Positions 55,008 through 64,000 of a DNA stretch of 64,000 nt are shown here, one piece after another (the first letter of the stretch is position 1; each line of letters starts with the position of its first letter). The stretch is from positions 740,001 through 804,000 of the forward strand of contig CAHIKZ030004282.1 in assembly GCA_903632075.3 (NCBI GenBank), in the 5' to 3' direction. This DNA comes from Acanthosepion pharaonis (lineage: Eukaryota > Mollusca > Cephalopoda > Sepiida > Sepiidae). The notes beneath the pieces were generated by a model, which saw nothing but the letters and a program-made list of their open reading frames with translations, was not told the DNA's origin and did not search any database. Both the position numbers and the translations under genes were made by a program.

Positions 55008-55056
<49 letters not shown>
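55008..55056. repeat. (CT)n(TA)n tract
   Basis: CT repeats passing into TA repeats. Confidence 0.95.
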
Positions 55057-55434
55057 CCGTTAGAAAAAGCAAGATAATCAATCCAAATAAATAAATGAAG
55101 TAATAAACAAATTAAGAACTGCTCCCGCCCAAATAATAGTTAGAATAAACTACAGGAATCAACCCCAAAATTGAATAAATATCTTTAATTATCTTCCCAA
55201 AAGCAAACCAAAACTATTAAATAAGCGATATAAACAATTTTTTACAACGTAATTAAAACTCCGATTAAAATAAAAATAAATAAGATAAAAAATAAAAATA
55301 AATAAAAAACAAGCAAAATAATTTAACCCAAATATACAAATAAATAAACGGCTTCCGGCAAAATAACCGCCAAAATAGACTACCCACAATGCACCACTGA
55401 CCCGTATATATAAACAGCCGAGAAAACCAACAAC
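55057..55434. other. AT-rich spacer
   Basis: A low-complexity AAATAAAT region. No gene. Confidence 0.4.
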
Positions 55435-55560
55435 ACTCGTGGCCTGACGATTGCATCTAACATGAAACAGCCTGTCGTCTCTAAGTGTTGACTTCAATGT
55501 TCACTTTTATATTTACACATGCTCTGATATTGAGCACTTTATCCCATAAATATAGCACAC
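55435..55560 (+). ncRNA. Hammerhead-like motif and shared box
   Basis: Stem I GGC (55441-55443) pairs with GUC (55477-55479). Core CUGACGA is 55444-55450. Stem II is weak (UG/CA). GAAA is 55464-55467, stem III CAG-C-CUG, and UC is the cleavage dinucleotide. The shared box GATATTGAGCACTTT follows at about 55527, before (TA)n at 55580. Confidence 0.45.
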
Positions 55561-55576
55561 CTTAAGAGTATATTTC

Positions 55577-55577
<1 letters not shown>

Positions 55578-55621
<44 letters not shown>
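55578..55621. repeat. (TA)n tract
   Basis: Pure TA dinucleotides. The adjoining GTGTCCATAAAGTTTGTGTG recalls a mariner-type end, but no partner end is seen. Confidence 0.9.
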
Positions 55622-55623
<2 letters not shown>

Positions 55624-55792
55624 TCCATAAAGTTTGTGTGCACTTTAAAACATTTATAACTTTATTTGTATTTGCGATATAATAGAGGCTCATGTAGATA
55701 TATTTGTGCATATATTTTTCCATCTTTTGCAGATGAAACTAATCCATGTTTGTAGAATATTTACAGTAAAACGTGGGATGAACACTGGGAGG

Positions 55793-56140
55793 GATAAGGG
55801 AGACAATGAGAAGATACATGCAAATGGTGAGAGAAGAGTAGAGGGATGAAATAATGGATAACTGTAGTGGTCAACACGCATTGAATTTCCATGGGTTCAG
55901 CCTATAAGATAAGGGAGACAATGAGAAGATACATGCAAATATTGAGTGGAGAGCAGAAACCTGATACAATGGATGATGTTATTGGTCAACACCCACTGAA
56001 TTTCTGTGAGTCCAGCTAGTAAACTAAGAAAGAGAATGAAAAGATAGGGACAAATCGTGAGAGAAAAGTAGTGCCATGACACAATGGGCTATCTTAGTCG
56101 TCAACACCTATAGAATCTACATGCGTCCAGCCAGTAAGAT
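55793..56140. repeat. ~115-bp tandem repeat, three units
   Basis: Units begin at about 55793, 55909 and 56023 (GATAAGGGAGACAATGAGAA and variants) and contain GGTCAACAC..ACTGAATTTC blocks. Confidence 0.8.
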
Positions 56141-56345
56141 TATTAGGTACTATCAGAAATTATCTACATCTGTATTTGAATTATAATATATGTAATAAAA
56201 AGACATTTCTTTATCTGACAATAATTTTAGTAATCAAATTAACATAAGTGATTTCCTACTTCTATTGTTTTCTTTTTGCAGATTACTTGCAGCTATATAC
56301 ATATATATATATTAGACTAAGCGTAGATAATTGAATAAATAATAA
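56141..56345. other. No recognisable feature
   Basis: AT-rich spacer. Confidence 0.4.
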
Positions 56346-56415
56346 TAATAATAATAAATAATACGTTAAACGCTTCGTCCTTCGAAAAGACTTCTTCAGT
56401 CTAGCAAGGTTTTTT
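56346..56415 (-). ncRNA. Hammerhead-like motif (degenerate)
   Basis: Minus strand: core CUGAAGA (56393-56399), extra A, stem II GUCUU-UUCG-AAGGAC, GAAG instead of GAAA (56373-56376), stem III CGU-UUA-ACG, then UA. Stem I is not convincing. Confidence 0.4.
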
Positions 56416-56427
56416 TATCGAATATAA

Positions 56428-56428
56428 T

Positions 56429-56465
<37 letters not shown>
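56428..56465. repeat. (TA)n tract
   Basis: Pure TA, ending at the 56467 palindrome. Confidence 0.95.
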
Positions 56466-56466
<1 letters not shown>

Positions 56467-56469
<3 letters not shown>

Positions 56470-56590
56470 TGAACATAAGTCAACACTTAGAGGCGACAGT
56501 CTGTTTCATGTTATATGCAATCGTCAGGCCTGACGATTGCATATAGCATGAAACAGACTGAACTAAGTGTTGACTTCTATGTTCACTTTT
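56467..56590. repeat. ~60-bp-arm palindrome of two hammerhead-like motifs
   Basis: The arms meet at 56528/56529 with no spacer (GTCAGG|CCTGAC). The minus-strand half (56492-56530) has stem I GGC/GCC, core CUGACGA, UGC/ACA stem II, GAAA, stem III CAGACUG and UC. The plus-strand half has a better stem II (UGC/GCA) but AA where the cleavage dinucleotide should be. The shared box follows at 56610. Confidence 0.6.
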
Positions 56591-56663
56591 ATATTTACAC
56601 ACGCTCTATCTCTGATATTGAGCACTTTATCCCATAAATATAGCACACCTTAAGACTATATTT

Positions 56664-56667
<4 letters not shown>

Positions 56668-56731
<64 letters not shown>

Positions 56732-56740
56732 ATATATATA
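56668..56740. repeat. (TA)n(TG)n(TA)n tract
   Basis: TA, TG and TA runs abutting the left end of the next transposon. Confidence 0.95.
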
Positions 56741-57370
56741 GACCAGGTGTAACTGCAAAATTGTCCAAAATCGTGTAACAGCATAACTGTCCAACCCACA
56801 AAATGTTTAATATGTAAAAATCCACTAAACTAAGTGAGTTTCTTTTTTCCCAGGATTTCAGATAAGACGTTTAGCTATCTTGACACGATTTGTCGTAATA
56901 GGCACTGAAAAACCCTTTGAGTTATTCACCTAAAAACAGAGCAGATCCGCTGTCTTCCAAACTAGTGAGAGGAAAAAGATCATTCAGGCCTCCAGTAATG
57001 GTACCGTCATTCATACCCTGCTTTCCATCTTCAAAGTCCATTCAAGAACCATCAAGGGAACGGTGAATAAGGTTTAAATAGAGGGAACATTGGAGACGAA
57101 AACTGGATCAGGAGGTCACAACAGGAAGAGGGATCATCATTTCAACATACAGCTAAAGAGGTCAATTAGAAAAGATCCAACTCATTCCATGAGACATTTA
57201 GCATTAGAAAGGAATTTAAGCTATGACAGTCCATGGAGCAGTGAAAAGAGACTTGAAAATGAAATCGTATGTGAAACCAGTGAAGCAACGAGTTACTCCA
57301 GGACAGAAACATAGAAGGTTAGAGAGGGCGAAGATCATCTTGAATAAATTGGCAAATGATCCTGGAATAA

Positions 57371-57452
<82 letters not shown>

Positions 57453-57747
57453 CTTTATGTCAATACGCCATGAGCTTCCGATCCTTAGCTATGATTAATT
57501 AATGATGAACATGTCATTTTCGTTTATGATCGATTTCATCAGTGTTCTTCTGTTGAGCTTGGAGAGTAATACATCCTTACTATTCAAAGTAGAGTCAAAT
57601 AGTGTTATAAAAACCTTGGAGAATTCCAGAATTCCAGTAAGATATCATTAATCATTTCTACGATGCAACGGTTCAGAGCTTAATTTAACAATTGGACAGT
57701 TTTTTTTTCTTTTACACGATTTGGACAATTTTACTGTTACGCCCGGT
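56741..57747 (+). mobile_element. DNA transposon with ~55-bp inverted ends
   Basis: The left end has ACCAGGTGTAACTGCAAAAT and TGTCCAAAATCGTGTAA. The right end, reverse-complemented, has ACCGGGCGTAACAGTAAAAT and TGTCCAAATCGTGTAA. TA dinucleotides flank both ends. The interior carries a broken transposase at 57085-57370 and a (TA)n(TG)n tract at 57375-57450. IS630-Tc1/mariner superfamily by its helix-turn-helix peptide. Confidence 0.65.
57085..57370 (+). pseudogene. Tc1/mariner-superfamily transposase N-terminal fragment
   Basis: Frame 1 reads LKRSIRKDPTHSMRHLALER, a DNA-binding helix-turn-helix of the type NP.RSMR.MA seen in IS630-Tc1/mariner transposases. After about 57223 the reading shifts frame to GAVKRDLKMKSYVKP and LERAKIILNKLANDPG, which continues the same domain toward the catalytic region. 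The sequence then stops at the (TA)n tract, so the DDE domain is absent. One frameshift and loss of the C-terminal part make it inactive. The inverted ends at 56741 and 57747 enclose it, which supports it belonging to that element. Confidence 0.6.
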
Positions 57748-57869
57748 ATATATATATATATATATATATATGGGAAGGATCAAGTACAAGAAAAGTCAGT
57801 TATAACTCTACATCGAATCTTACTGCCACATTATGTTGAAATGAAGTTAAGCAATGTTCACCCTGCGCT
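57748..57869. other. Spacer with (TA)n
   Basis: (TA)n at 57748-57771, then unassigned DNA. Confidence 0.5.
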
Positions 57870-58165
57870 GTACATTGATGGGTGGCTGACTGGGAATACC
57901 AGGTACTATAATTTTTGATGTGTCGTTGATAAAATGGATAATGACTGGGAAATTTTAATTGTAATGCAGAGTTTCAATTACAGTTGGGTTTGTTATATTC
58001 ACTTACGCGCAAATACCCTTGAATAACATTTGAATCGACCTCTCTCCCCAGCTATGGATTAATTAGTAAGACTTGTATCAGTAACTAATTAATTTTTTTT
58101 TTAAATTCTTAAAATCTAAAAATATTTTCTGGCTTTAAATAATCTGGAAATGGGTGATAACCCGT
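57870..58165 (+). mobile_element. 5S rRNA-tRNA chimeric SINE (5'-truncated)
   Basis: It begins within the 5S-like head (GATGGGTGGCTGACTGGGAA, then ACCAGGTACTATAA), followed by a tRNA-like module (AAAATGGATAATGACTGG, AGAGTTTCAATTACAG), a body with CACTTACGCGCAAATACCC and CCCCAGCTATGGATTAA, and the tail AAAATATTTTCTGGCTTTAA. Confidence 0.65.
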
Positions 58166-59096
58166 AAAAATGAACAAACAATCAAACATGAATGAACGGT
58201 ACCTTTTCAAACAATTTTGCTAATCTATAAAACATAGTTATATACCCCATCGGATTTGTATTGATCTTTTTTTTTTTGTAATTCTGAGCGTAAATATCGT
58301 ATTCCTTGTTCCAGTGTCGTTAATTGGATAAGAAATAGGACAAGAATAGTTATTGTCCTATTTCCTGTCCAATTCAGCTGTCCAGGAAAAGAAATGGTGA
58401 GGCGTGCTCACGTCTTATATTAACTACCCTAATCTTAACGCTTCTCATTCGTGATTTCATATTGATTATGTTTCCTCATTCCATTAATATCACACTATAA
58501 ACACAAAAGGCGATGAGATCCCTTAGGTTGAGATGAAATCACTGGGTCACATGACCGTCATATAGTGCCGAAAGTCGTGAGTCAGTCATTCATCTTCCAA
58601 GAGTCAAACCAATCAGTTTTTTTTTTTTTTTTTTTTTTTTACCCGGGCGATGCAAAGAAATAGCAGATAAATCTGGTCGGCTCGAATCTGGAATCCTAAA
58701 TATGGCTTCTCCAGAAACACAGAATAATCTCCGGCAGCTCCAATTCACGATTATAAGTAAATGCCCTATCTTTTCGACCCTTTTCCCACTGCTTGTTGCA
58801 TAGACATATGTTGTAGTTTCTCTGTATAGGATAAATATAAATAGGTGTATATAATTTTGTGTGTAACTTAACGGAATAAAACCCTTTCTGAGAACAAAGC
58901 ATGTCTATCATACCTTTTCTTTCAGCTATTCCGTTGAAATAAGGTGTTATTGTATGATGGATCCAATAATGCCTTTAATGGAGGAAATGCAAACTGGGAG
59001 AAAATTAATTTCTTCCATAGTACACACATTATTATGTTATTATATAATTGATATAATAATGCCCCTATTAGTGGAAATGCAAACTGGAAGAATATA
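58166..59096. other. No recognisable feature
   Basis: A T-run at 58617-58640; an AATGCCCCTATTAGTGGAAATGC block near 59058 echoes 58968. No gene. Confidence 0.45.
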
Positions 59097-60384
59097 TCAG
59101 GTCATCCCATAAGTTCTGTTCGAATATTGAATAAAGAAAACAAGTGACCAAATGTTACATTTAATTACAGATTCAATCAACAATGTATTTTCCCTGATTA
59201 TCTATGACTTCCTTTCATCTATTAACAAGCTTACTAATTCCATTACTGTAAAATTCTTTTGGCTTTGATTCGAAGAACTCACAAATGTCAGTTTTAACCT
59301 CTTCCTGTGTTACAAAAGCTGTTTCTTCCAAATGATTCTGTAAGCTACGAAACAAATGGTAGTCTGAAAGAGTAAGATCGGGAGAATAAGGTGGATGAGG
59401 AATTTTCTCCCAACCAAGTTCTTCGATCTTTTGTGACGTGATTCTTTTTGTGTGGGGTCGTGCATTGTTCTGATGAAACATCACCTCTTTTCGATTCACT
59501 AGAGCAGGTCTTTTTTCCTCAAAGCTTGGTTCAAACGCTCTAATTGCTGACAGTATATTTGAGCATTAATTGTTGCATTAGGTGGTAAGAATTCAAAGTG
59601 GATTATTCCTTAGCGATCCCACCAGATTGAAAGAAGAACCTTTTGCCCATGAAGTTCCCTTCTCAGCACTGGCTGGAGTCCTTCCCCTTTACCAAGCCAC
59701 TGTCTACGACGCTTAACATTTCGATAAAAGATCCATTTTTCGTCGCCAGTCACAAGTCTATCCAAAAAAGGTGAAACAAGTTGGCGAGAATGGAGAGAAG
59801 ATCAGATGTCAACTCGGGATTTGAGGTTGTTTTCAGACAATTCATGAGGCACCCATTTTCCAAGTTTAGGAACTTTTCCAAGTTGTTGAAGATGACGATG
59901 AACAGTTGTATGGTTTGAACTGAGAACCACTGCCAATTCCTCAACTGATAAAGCAGGATTTTCTTCAAGGGCTGCTTCAAGAAGCTTTTCATCAAACTCA
60001 ACTAGACGTCCGGTTCGATCTTCATCTTCAAGGGTGAAATCTCCACCTCTGAATTTTGCAAACCATCTTCTGCAAGTTCTTTCATTCACACATTCCTCTC
60101 CATAAACTGAGTGAATGTTTCTAGCCGCTTCGGCTGCTGAGTTTCCTTTTTTGAACTCATAAAGCATTATGTGCCTCAAATGATTCTTGGGTACTTCCAT
60201 GTTAGCAGGGTTTTAATCAAACAAAATTTAATTTTATTGTTGTCTGAAATAAAATTTGATCAGTTTAAATGCATCTAAACATAAAAATAATGTTCAGCTC
60301 CATTAGACATAATAAAATACTCTTTAAATTTCGTTCATTTTAACAAAAAGTTAAAATTCGGACAGAACTTATGGAATGACCTGA
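59097..60384 (-). mobile_element. Mariner element, nearly complete
   Basis: 1288 bp, bounded by inverted ends (left TCAGGTCATCCCATAAGTTC, right complement TCAGGTCATTCCATAAGTTC; about 29 bp with two mismatches) and TA at 59095-59096 and 60385-60386. One transposase gene is encoded on the minus strand. A 5'-truncated relative is at 25.34-26.06 kb. Confidence 0.9.
59160..60200 (-). pseudogene. Mariner transposase, inactivated
   Basis: The start codon is at 60198-60200. Residues 1-132 are open and carry the two helix-turn-helix modules (LYEFKKGNSAAEAARNIHSV, ERTCRRWFAKFRGGDF, then SVEELAVVLSSNHTTVHRHL) and the linker KWVPHELSENN. A frameshift then ends the frame at 59802. The catalytic half continues in other frames: TGDEKWIFYRNVKRRRQWLG with the first Asp, a stop after IWWDR, then HQNNARPHT and PPYSPDLTLSDYHLF with the third Asp. 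The second catalytic Asp of the D,D34D triad, normally in the HDNARPH-type block, is Asn here (codon 59467-59469). With a frameshift, at least two stops and a lost catalytic residue it cannot be active. Confidence 0.9.
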
Positions 60385-61224
60385 TACATTTCTTCCATAG
60401 CTGAAACATTAATACCATTTGTCATTTTAACAAATTTACTCTAGAACGTCCACCTTATCGCGATCATTAACAAACTTATCAATTGGTATATGGTATGTCG
60501 TATGGCATTGTATCAGTTATAGTTAAGGTTAATAAATAACTTCGTTTATTCTATCAAATCTTTAACTAGCTGGACATTTCTTAGCATCTAAAGTCAATAA
60601 TTGTTCTTTTTTTTATTAGCGTCTAAAACCAATAATTGTTTCATTTTTGACTCACTTAAACGTGGAACAGCAACTCATGACACATCTGCTTCACATGAAG
60701 GCTGATAACTGTGGCTGGATGGTTGGTGTCGCAGTTTTTCTTCGCTCGTATCTATTTGACCATAGTCAATATCGCTTATCCACTGTACTAGAGATGTCTG
60801 TCTATAAAATCCGTTGATATGTACAATTCTCTCTTCTCAAGTATCCATCCTGATATCAGCTGATTTAAGGTCACATTTGCAGAGGTTGCTATATCAAAAT
60901 AGCAAGCAACCATTGCGATAGTACTGATTGTTTCAGCTTTTTATTTTTAGATGCAGTTTACGGGACCAAACAGTGGAAGCGCAGCCGTCGTAGCGGGAGA
61001 GGAATATATATTTTTGGCAAGATAATCCAGTTAAGTACGCATTTGTTCAGTATACGGTCTCTATACGAATTACTTAATGTCTGACGAAAGGTTCAAACGT
61101 AGTAGCTATTGAGACACAGTTCTTAGCGTTTGAAGATTGTACATTTGTCGCTACTATAGAGTAGAATACTCATTACTCAAGCTGTGAACGTTCTAACCTC
61201 GGTGCCATTGCCGAGTTTCTTTTA
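60385..61224. other. No recognisable feature
   Basis: No domain-bearing frame, RNA fold or repeat boundary seen. Confidence 0.4.
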
Positions 61225-61905
61225 TCATTTCACCCCCAAGCAAGGTAGTAAAGCCACTAAGACACAAGAAGTTACTGAGTGTGAAAGAATAAGAAAAAGA
61301 GAAACGTTATTAAGGAGCGAGAACAATAAAACAAGATGAATCAAGAAGACAGTAGATAAGGATTTCATTTTTGAAGATCAAAGTTGTCTGTAAAGCGAGA
61401 AGAGACATTTAACATAGAACGTACCGTTGCATTTAGTTAATTCAACTGGAAATTGATGATGACTCGGCGCTAATTTATTACAACGCATAAATTCATAAAA
61501 TCTAGATACCAGAGAAGAAAGTTCGTCAAAACAATTACCATGAAAGTATTTATAAAAATGGCACAGGAAAACTAAATTATGACGATGGGAGAGTGATTGA
61601 AGCCGAGATGCCAGGTGAAGGTCAATAGCATTCCGGATGCTTCTTTGGATGTTATCAAGAACCTGTAAATATGTAGCAGAAGCACATGACCATAGGTGGC
61701 ATTAATCAAAGCATGGGCAAATGGTAGACTCGTAGAAATGTATGATTCCAAAGAGCAAAATTGTATGGAATAACACAGTGAGCCAACTTTCCTAGCAGCA
61801 AACCTAACGATTCAATCTTATCTTTCCATTTCATATCATCAGAAGATGTAATCCCGAGAATACGCAACGATTCACTTTCGTGGAGGTTAGCATCAGCCGA
61901 AAATT
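61225..61905 (-). pseudogene. 5'-truncated LINE fragment
   Basis: The minus strand carries the same C-terminal blocks as 16.6 and 30.7 kb (HESESLRILGIT-like near 61860, FYKYFHGNCFDELSSLVSRF-like near 61530, NTFVRCNKLAPSHHQF-like near 61470) and ends at the tail CACCCCCAAGCAAGG (61231). Stops and frame changes are frequent. Confidence 0.6.
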
Positions 61906-62600
61906 TTTATCTTCTTGAATCGATCAGACTTACTATTTTATTAACTTTTTTCCCTTTGTATCTCTTGTGAGTATTAAATTTTCTAGACATTCTTTCCTCA
62001 TTATATAGTCTAGAAATCTTTTATAAATATCGAATTTCTTATTTTTACTCAGCTTAGCTTTATACGATAAAAGGCCAAATGATGGTCGAGACCCAATGAC
62101 ATCACTGGCAAAATTTTTTATCTAATTTTCCGAGTAGGGAGAACCTAGAAAATCCTCATTCGAAATTTCCATCTTTTAACTAAGCTCGAACACTGCCTCC
62201 TGATAATGATGCGTAATACGCAATTTATTAAGCCTGTTTAAGTACGGGGTAAAGAAAGTTCGAAATCCTGACCACAACTGACAAACGTGATTACTGTAGT
62301 CACGGCGTAAGCCAGCGTTCGAATTTAAAACTGTTATAAAAAGTATGGAATCAAAATAACAAGATTTCATAGATACATTAAATCTGTTGATAAAATAGAC
62401 ATATAAAATTTGTCATTTACTGTAAAAATAAGTTAAAACCAGTAACCTAATTATTAATCACCAAATTAGGAATAATGTTGCATATAAAATCACTTGTCCA
62501 ATTGCAATTCTGTAAGTAATAAACAAAATACAGCAAGTTCCAGAGTTACAACCATTCGTGGTTACGACACAATCTTCATTAATCCTTTTACGACTTATGC
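61906..62600. repeat. RTE-like LINE scrap, otherwise unannotated
   Basis: 61950-62030 (GTGAGTATTAAATTTTCTAG, then CTTTCCTCATTATATAGTCT) matches the 80-bp LINE-derived unit on the minus strand. Nothing else is supported. Confidence 0.45.
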
Positions 62601-62699
62601 CATTTGCTTTATACATAAGGCAGCGTGGCTCAGTTCCTGCTTGCACGCCATATTGGATTGTAGTGTATTTGTTCTCTTTCGTTTGTGTTGTGGTTGTGG

Positions 62700-63358
62700 A
62701 AACATACTGCCCTCCATTATGACTCCCAAGCGTACTACATCCTCTTCTGATGGTCGTGTCATGAAGAAATGGTAAGCCATCATCATAGAAATAACATTAA
62801 ACATTGTTAAATGTTCTGAAAAGGATAAAACAGCAACGAAATTCGCCGCTTGCTTGGCTTAATCTGTTCGACTGTCTTTTAAATCATGTACATATGCGTA
62901 TACATATTGAGTTACCCTGTGAAAGATTAAAGCATTTTATTAAGCTATAAGTTGGCGAATTACTGCTAAAAAAAGAAAAAAAAATGAGTTTGTTTCACCT
63001 TCTTCCTAAGATTTTCTGCTGCTTCCCAATACTGCAATAAAGGCAAAAATTTACGCTTCGTTACCTCATCTACAAAGAGCCAATGTCATCACTGGCAACA
63101 AGTATACAAGCAGTTTAAAACAATTCTATTTAATTATATGTATTATTTTCATTTAATTTCATTGCATGTATCATACTTGTGTTCTATATGTATTTTTTAG
63201 TCCTAATTATGTTAACATATGTAATAGAAATATGTTGTTATGACCTAGATTATTACTTCACTTATGCGTCATCACAAATGAGTGACGTAAGTGCATAGAC
63301 GGAAAATTCCGTTAGACGTACCGTAGGAACGGAACTCTGTCGTAAGTAGAGTACCACC
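62700..63358 (+). mobile_element. Tigger-like (pogo) transposon remnant
   Basis: ATG at 62719 opens MTPKRTTSSSDGRVMKKW and then a stop. Pogo/Tigger transposases often begin with a similar M.PK.. block, though the match is short. The right end, reverse-complemented, reads TACAGGTGGTACTCTACTTA then CGAC..AGTTCCGTTCC, resembling Tigger-type inverted ends. No left inverted end was found. Most of the coding region is missing. Confidence 0.45.
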
Positions 63359-63664
63359 TGTATTGTTTTATATAGATTATAGAACAATCACTCTTTCATA
63401 TTGGCTCACCTACCATTTATCGAACCGAAGCGTAATTAGAAAAGACATTAACAAACACCACAAAATTTATAAAAATAGTAAACACCAACTCTAATTATTG
63501 CTAAAATAATTCATAAATATAATTAATAAAAATAAAAAAAATGTCGAGTGTGTATGGAATCCATTTATAAACAACATAAGCAATTATCCACAGATAAAAA
63601 TATCTATAATCTAAGATTCCGTATTCTCCTTGAATGCATATGAAAAATAAATTATACGTTTATT

Positions 63665-64000
63665 TTATTTTCTTTACAAGATTTGCTGTTGCTTCCGAGT
63701 TCTGCAAGAGAGACAAGATGTTATGCCACGTTATTTTATCTAGCGAGAGGCAATGAGATATACAAGCAGCTTAAAACAATTTCATCTCATTTTCTAGATT
63801 GCCTCACGAAAAGACAGGAGATTTTAGATTCACTATATGATAAAAAGAAAATTATTGTATGCATTATTTTCTTTTATTTCATTATATATATATATATCAT
63901 ACTTATGTCCTCTGTGTATGTTTTAGTCCCAATGTTAACATATATCATAAAAATGTGTCCTAGATTGTTACTTTACTATTACATTAACACAGATGAGTGA
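63665..64000 (+). repeat. Second copy of the Tigger-like 3' region
   Basis: 63680-64000 repeats 62998-63290 in the same orientation (TATACAAGCAGCTTAAAACA against TATACAAGCAGTTTAAAACA; ACACAGATGAGTGA against CACAAATGAGTGA). The window ends before the expected terminal repeat. Confidence 0.55.

Noticed and set aside
55622..55670. Mariner end (GTCCATAAAGTTTGTGTG)
   Set aside because: No matching inverted end or transposase fragment nearby.

Overview
The window reads as a gene-poor, intergenic or intronic stretch of a large animal genome, most likely a mollusc and quite possibly a cephalopod. That assignment is inference. It rests on very AT-rich DNA, dozens of long (TA)n tracts, tRNA- and 5S-derived SINEs, LINE tails of mollusc type, and mariner, Tigger and Helitron-like debris. 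I found no convincing host protein-coding gene. Every recognisable protein fragment belongs to a transposable element, and all of them are broken by stops, frameshifts or truncation. The many other open frames lie in low-complexity DNA.

Layout. 1-12 kb: scattered repeats, namely tandem arrays grown from the C-terminal coding end of an RTE-like LINE (1.07-1.68, 10.3-10.7, 11.3 kb), tRNA SINEs, several short inverted-repeat elements (2.75, 4.29, 8.15, 9.21 kb) and a Helitron-like element (6.3-7.0 kb). 12-16.3 kb: a cluster of long (TA)n tracts bounded by repeats that carry hammerhead-ribozyme-like folds, often as inverted pairs. 16.6-17.8 kb: a 5'-truncated LINE holding a nested SINE with a clean 6-bp target duplication. 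18.5-20.5 kb: five direct copies of a ~363-bp cassette, each with a class II tRNA-like cloverleaf (the fifth truncated), capped by a sixth copy in inverted orientation. 21.4-22 kb: a 29-bp minisatellite. 23.2-24.2 kb: a second Helitron-like element. 25.3-26.1 kb: half a mariner. 26.3-33.7 kb: LINE pieces, SINEs, a solo LTR, hammerhead-bearing composite repeats, a 56-bp-arm hairpin and two 5S-tRNA chimeric SINEs. 33.85-35.94 kb: an 84-85-bp minisatellite. 36.5 and 52.2 kb: two solo LTRs of one family in opposite orientation. 39.6-49.6 kb: a purine-rich minisatellite of about 10 kb. 49.7-52.5 kb: a Helitron-like element, a LINE end and a tandem SINE dimer. 53.7-56.6 kb: more (TA)n tracts and hammerhead-like folds. 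56.7-57.7 kb: an inverted-repeat DNA transposon with a broken transposase. 59.1-60.4 kb: a nearly complete but dead mariner. 62.7-64 kb: Tigger-like debris.

The most interesting material is RNA, not protein. (1) There is a family of at least ten hammerhead-like folds (core CUGANGA, stem II, GAAA, short stem III, NUH). They sit next to (TA)n tracts and a shared box near GATATTGAGCACTTT, frequently as inverted pairs. This resembles the hammerheads known in Penelope-like retroelements. (2) A composite repeat joins a tRNA-like promoter region to a hammerhead-like tail. (3) SINEs fuse a 5S rRNA-like head to a tRNA-like module. (4) The tRNA-like cassette array has an inverted terminal copy. No covariance model or database search could be run, so family names are given with that caution.
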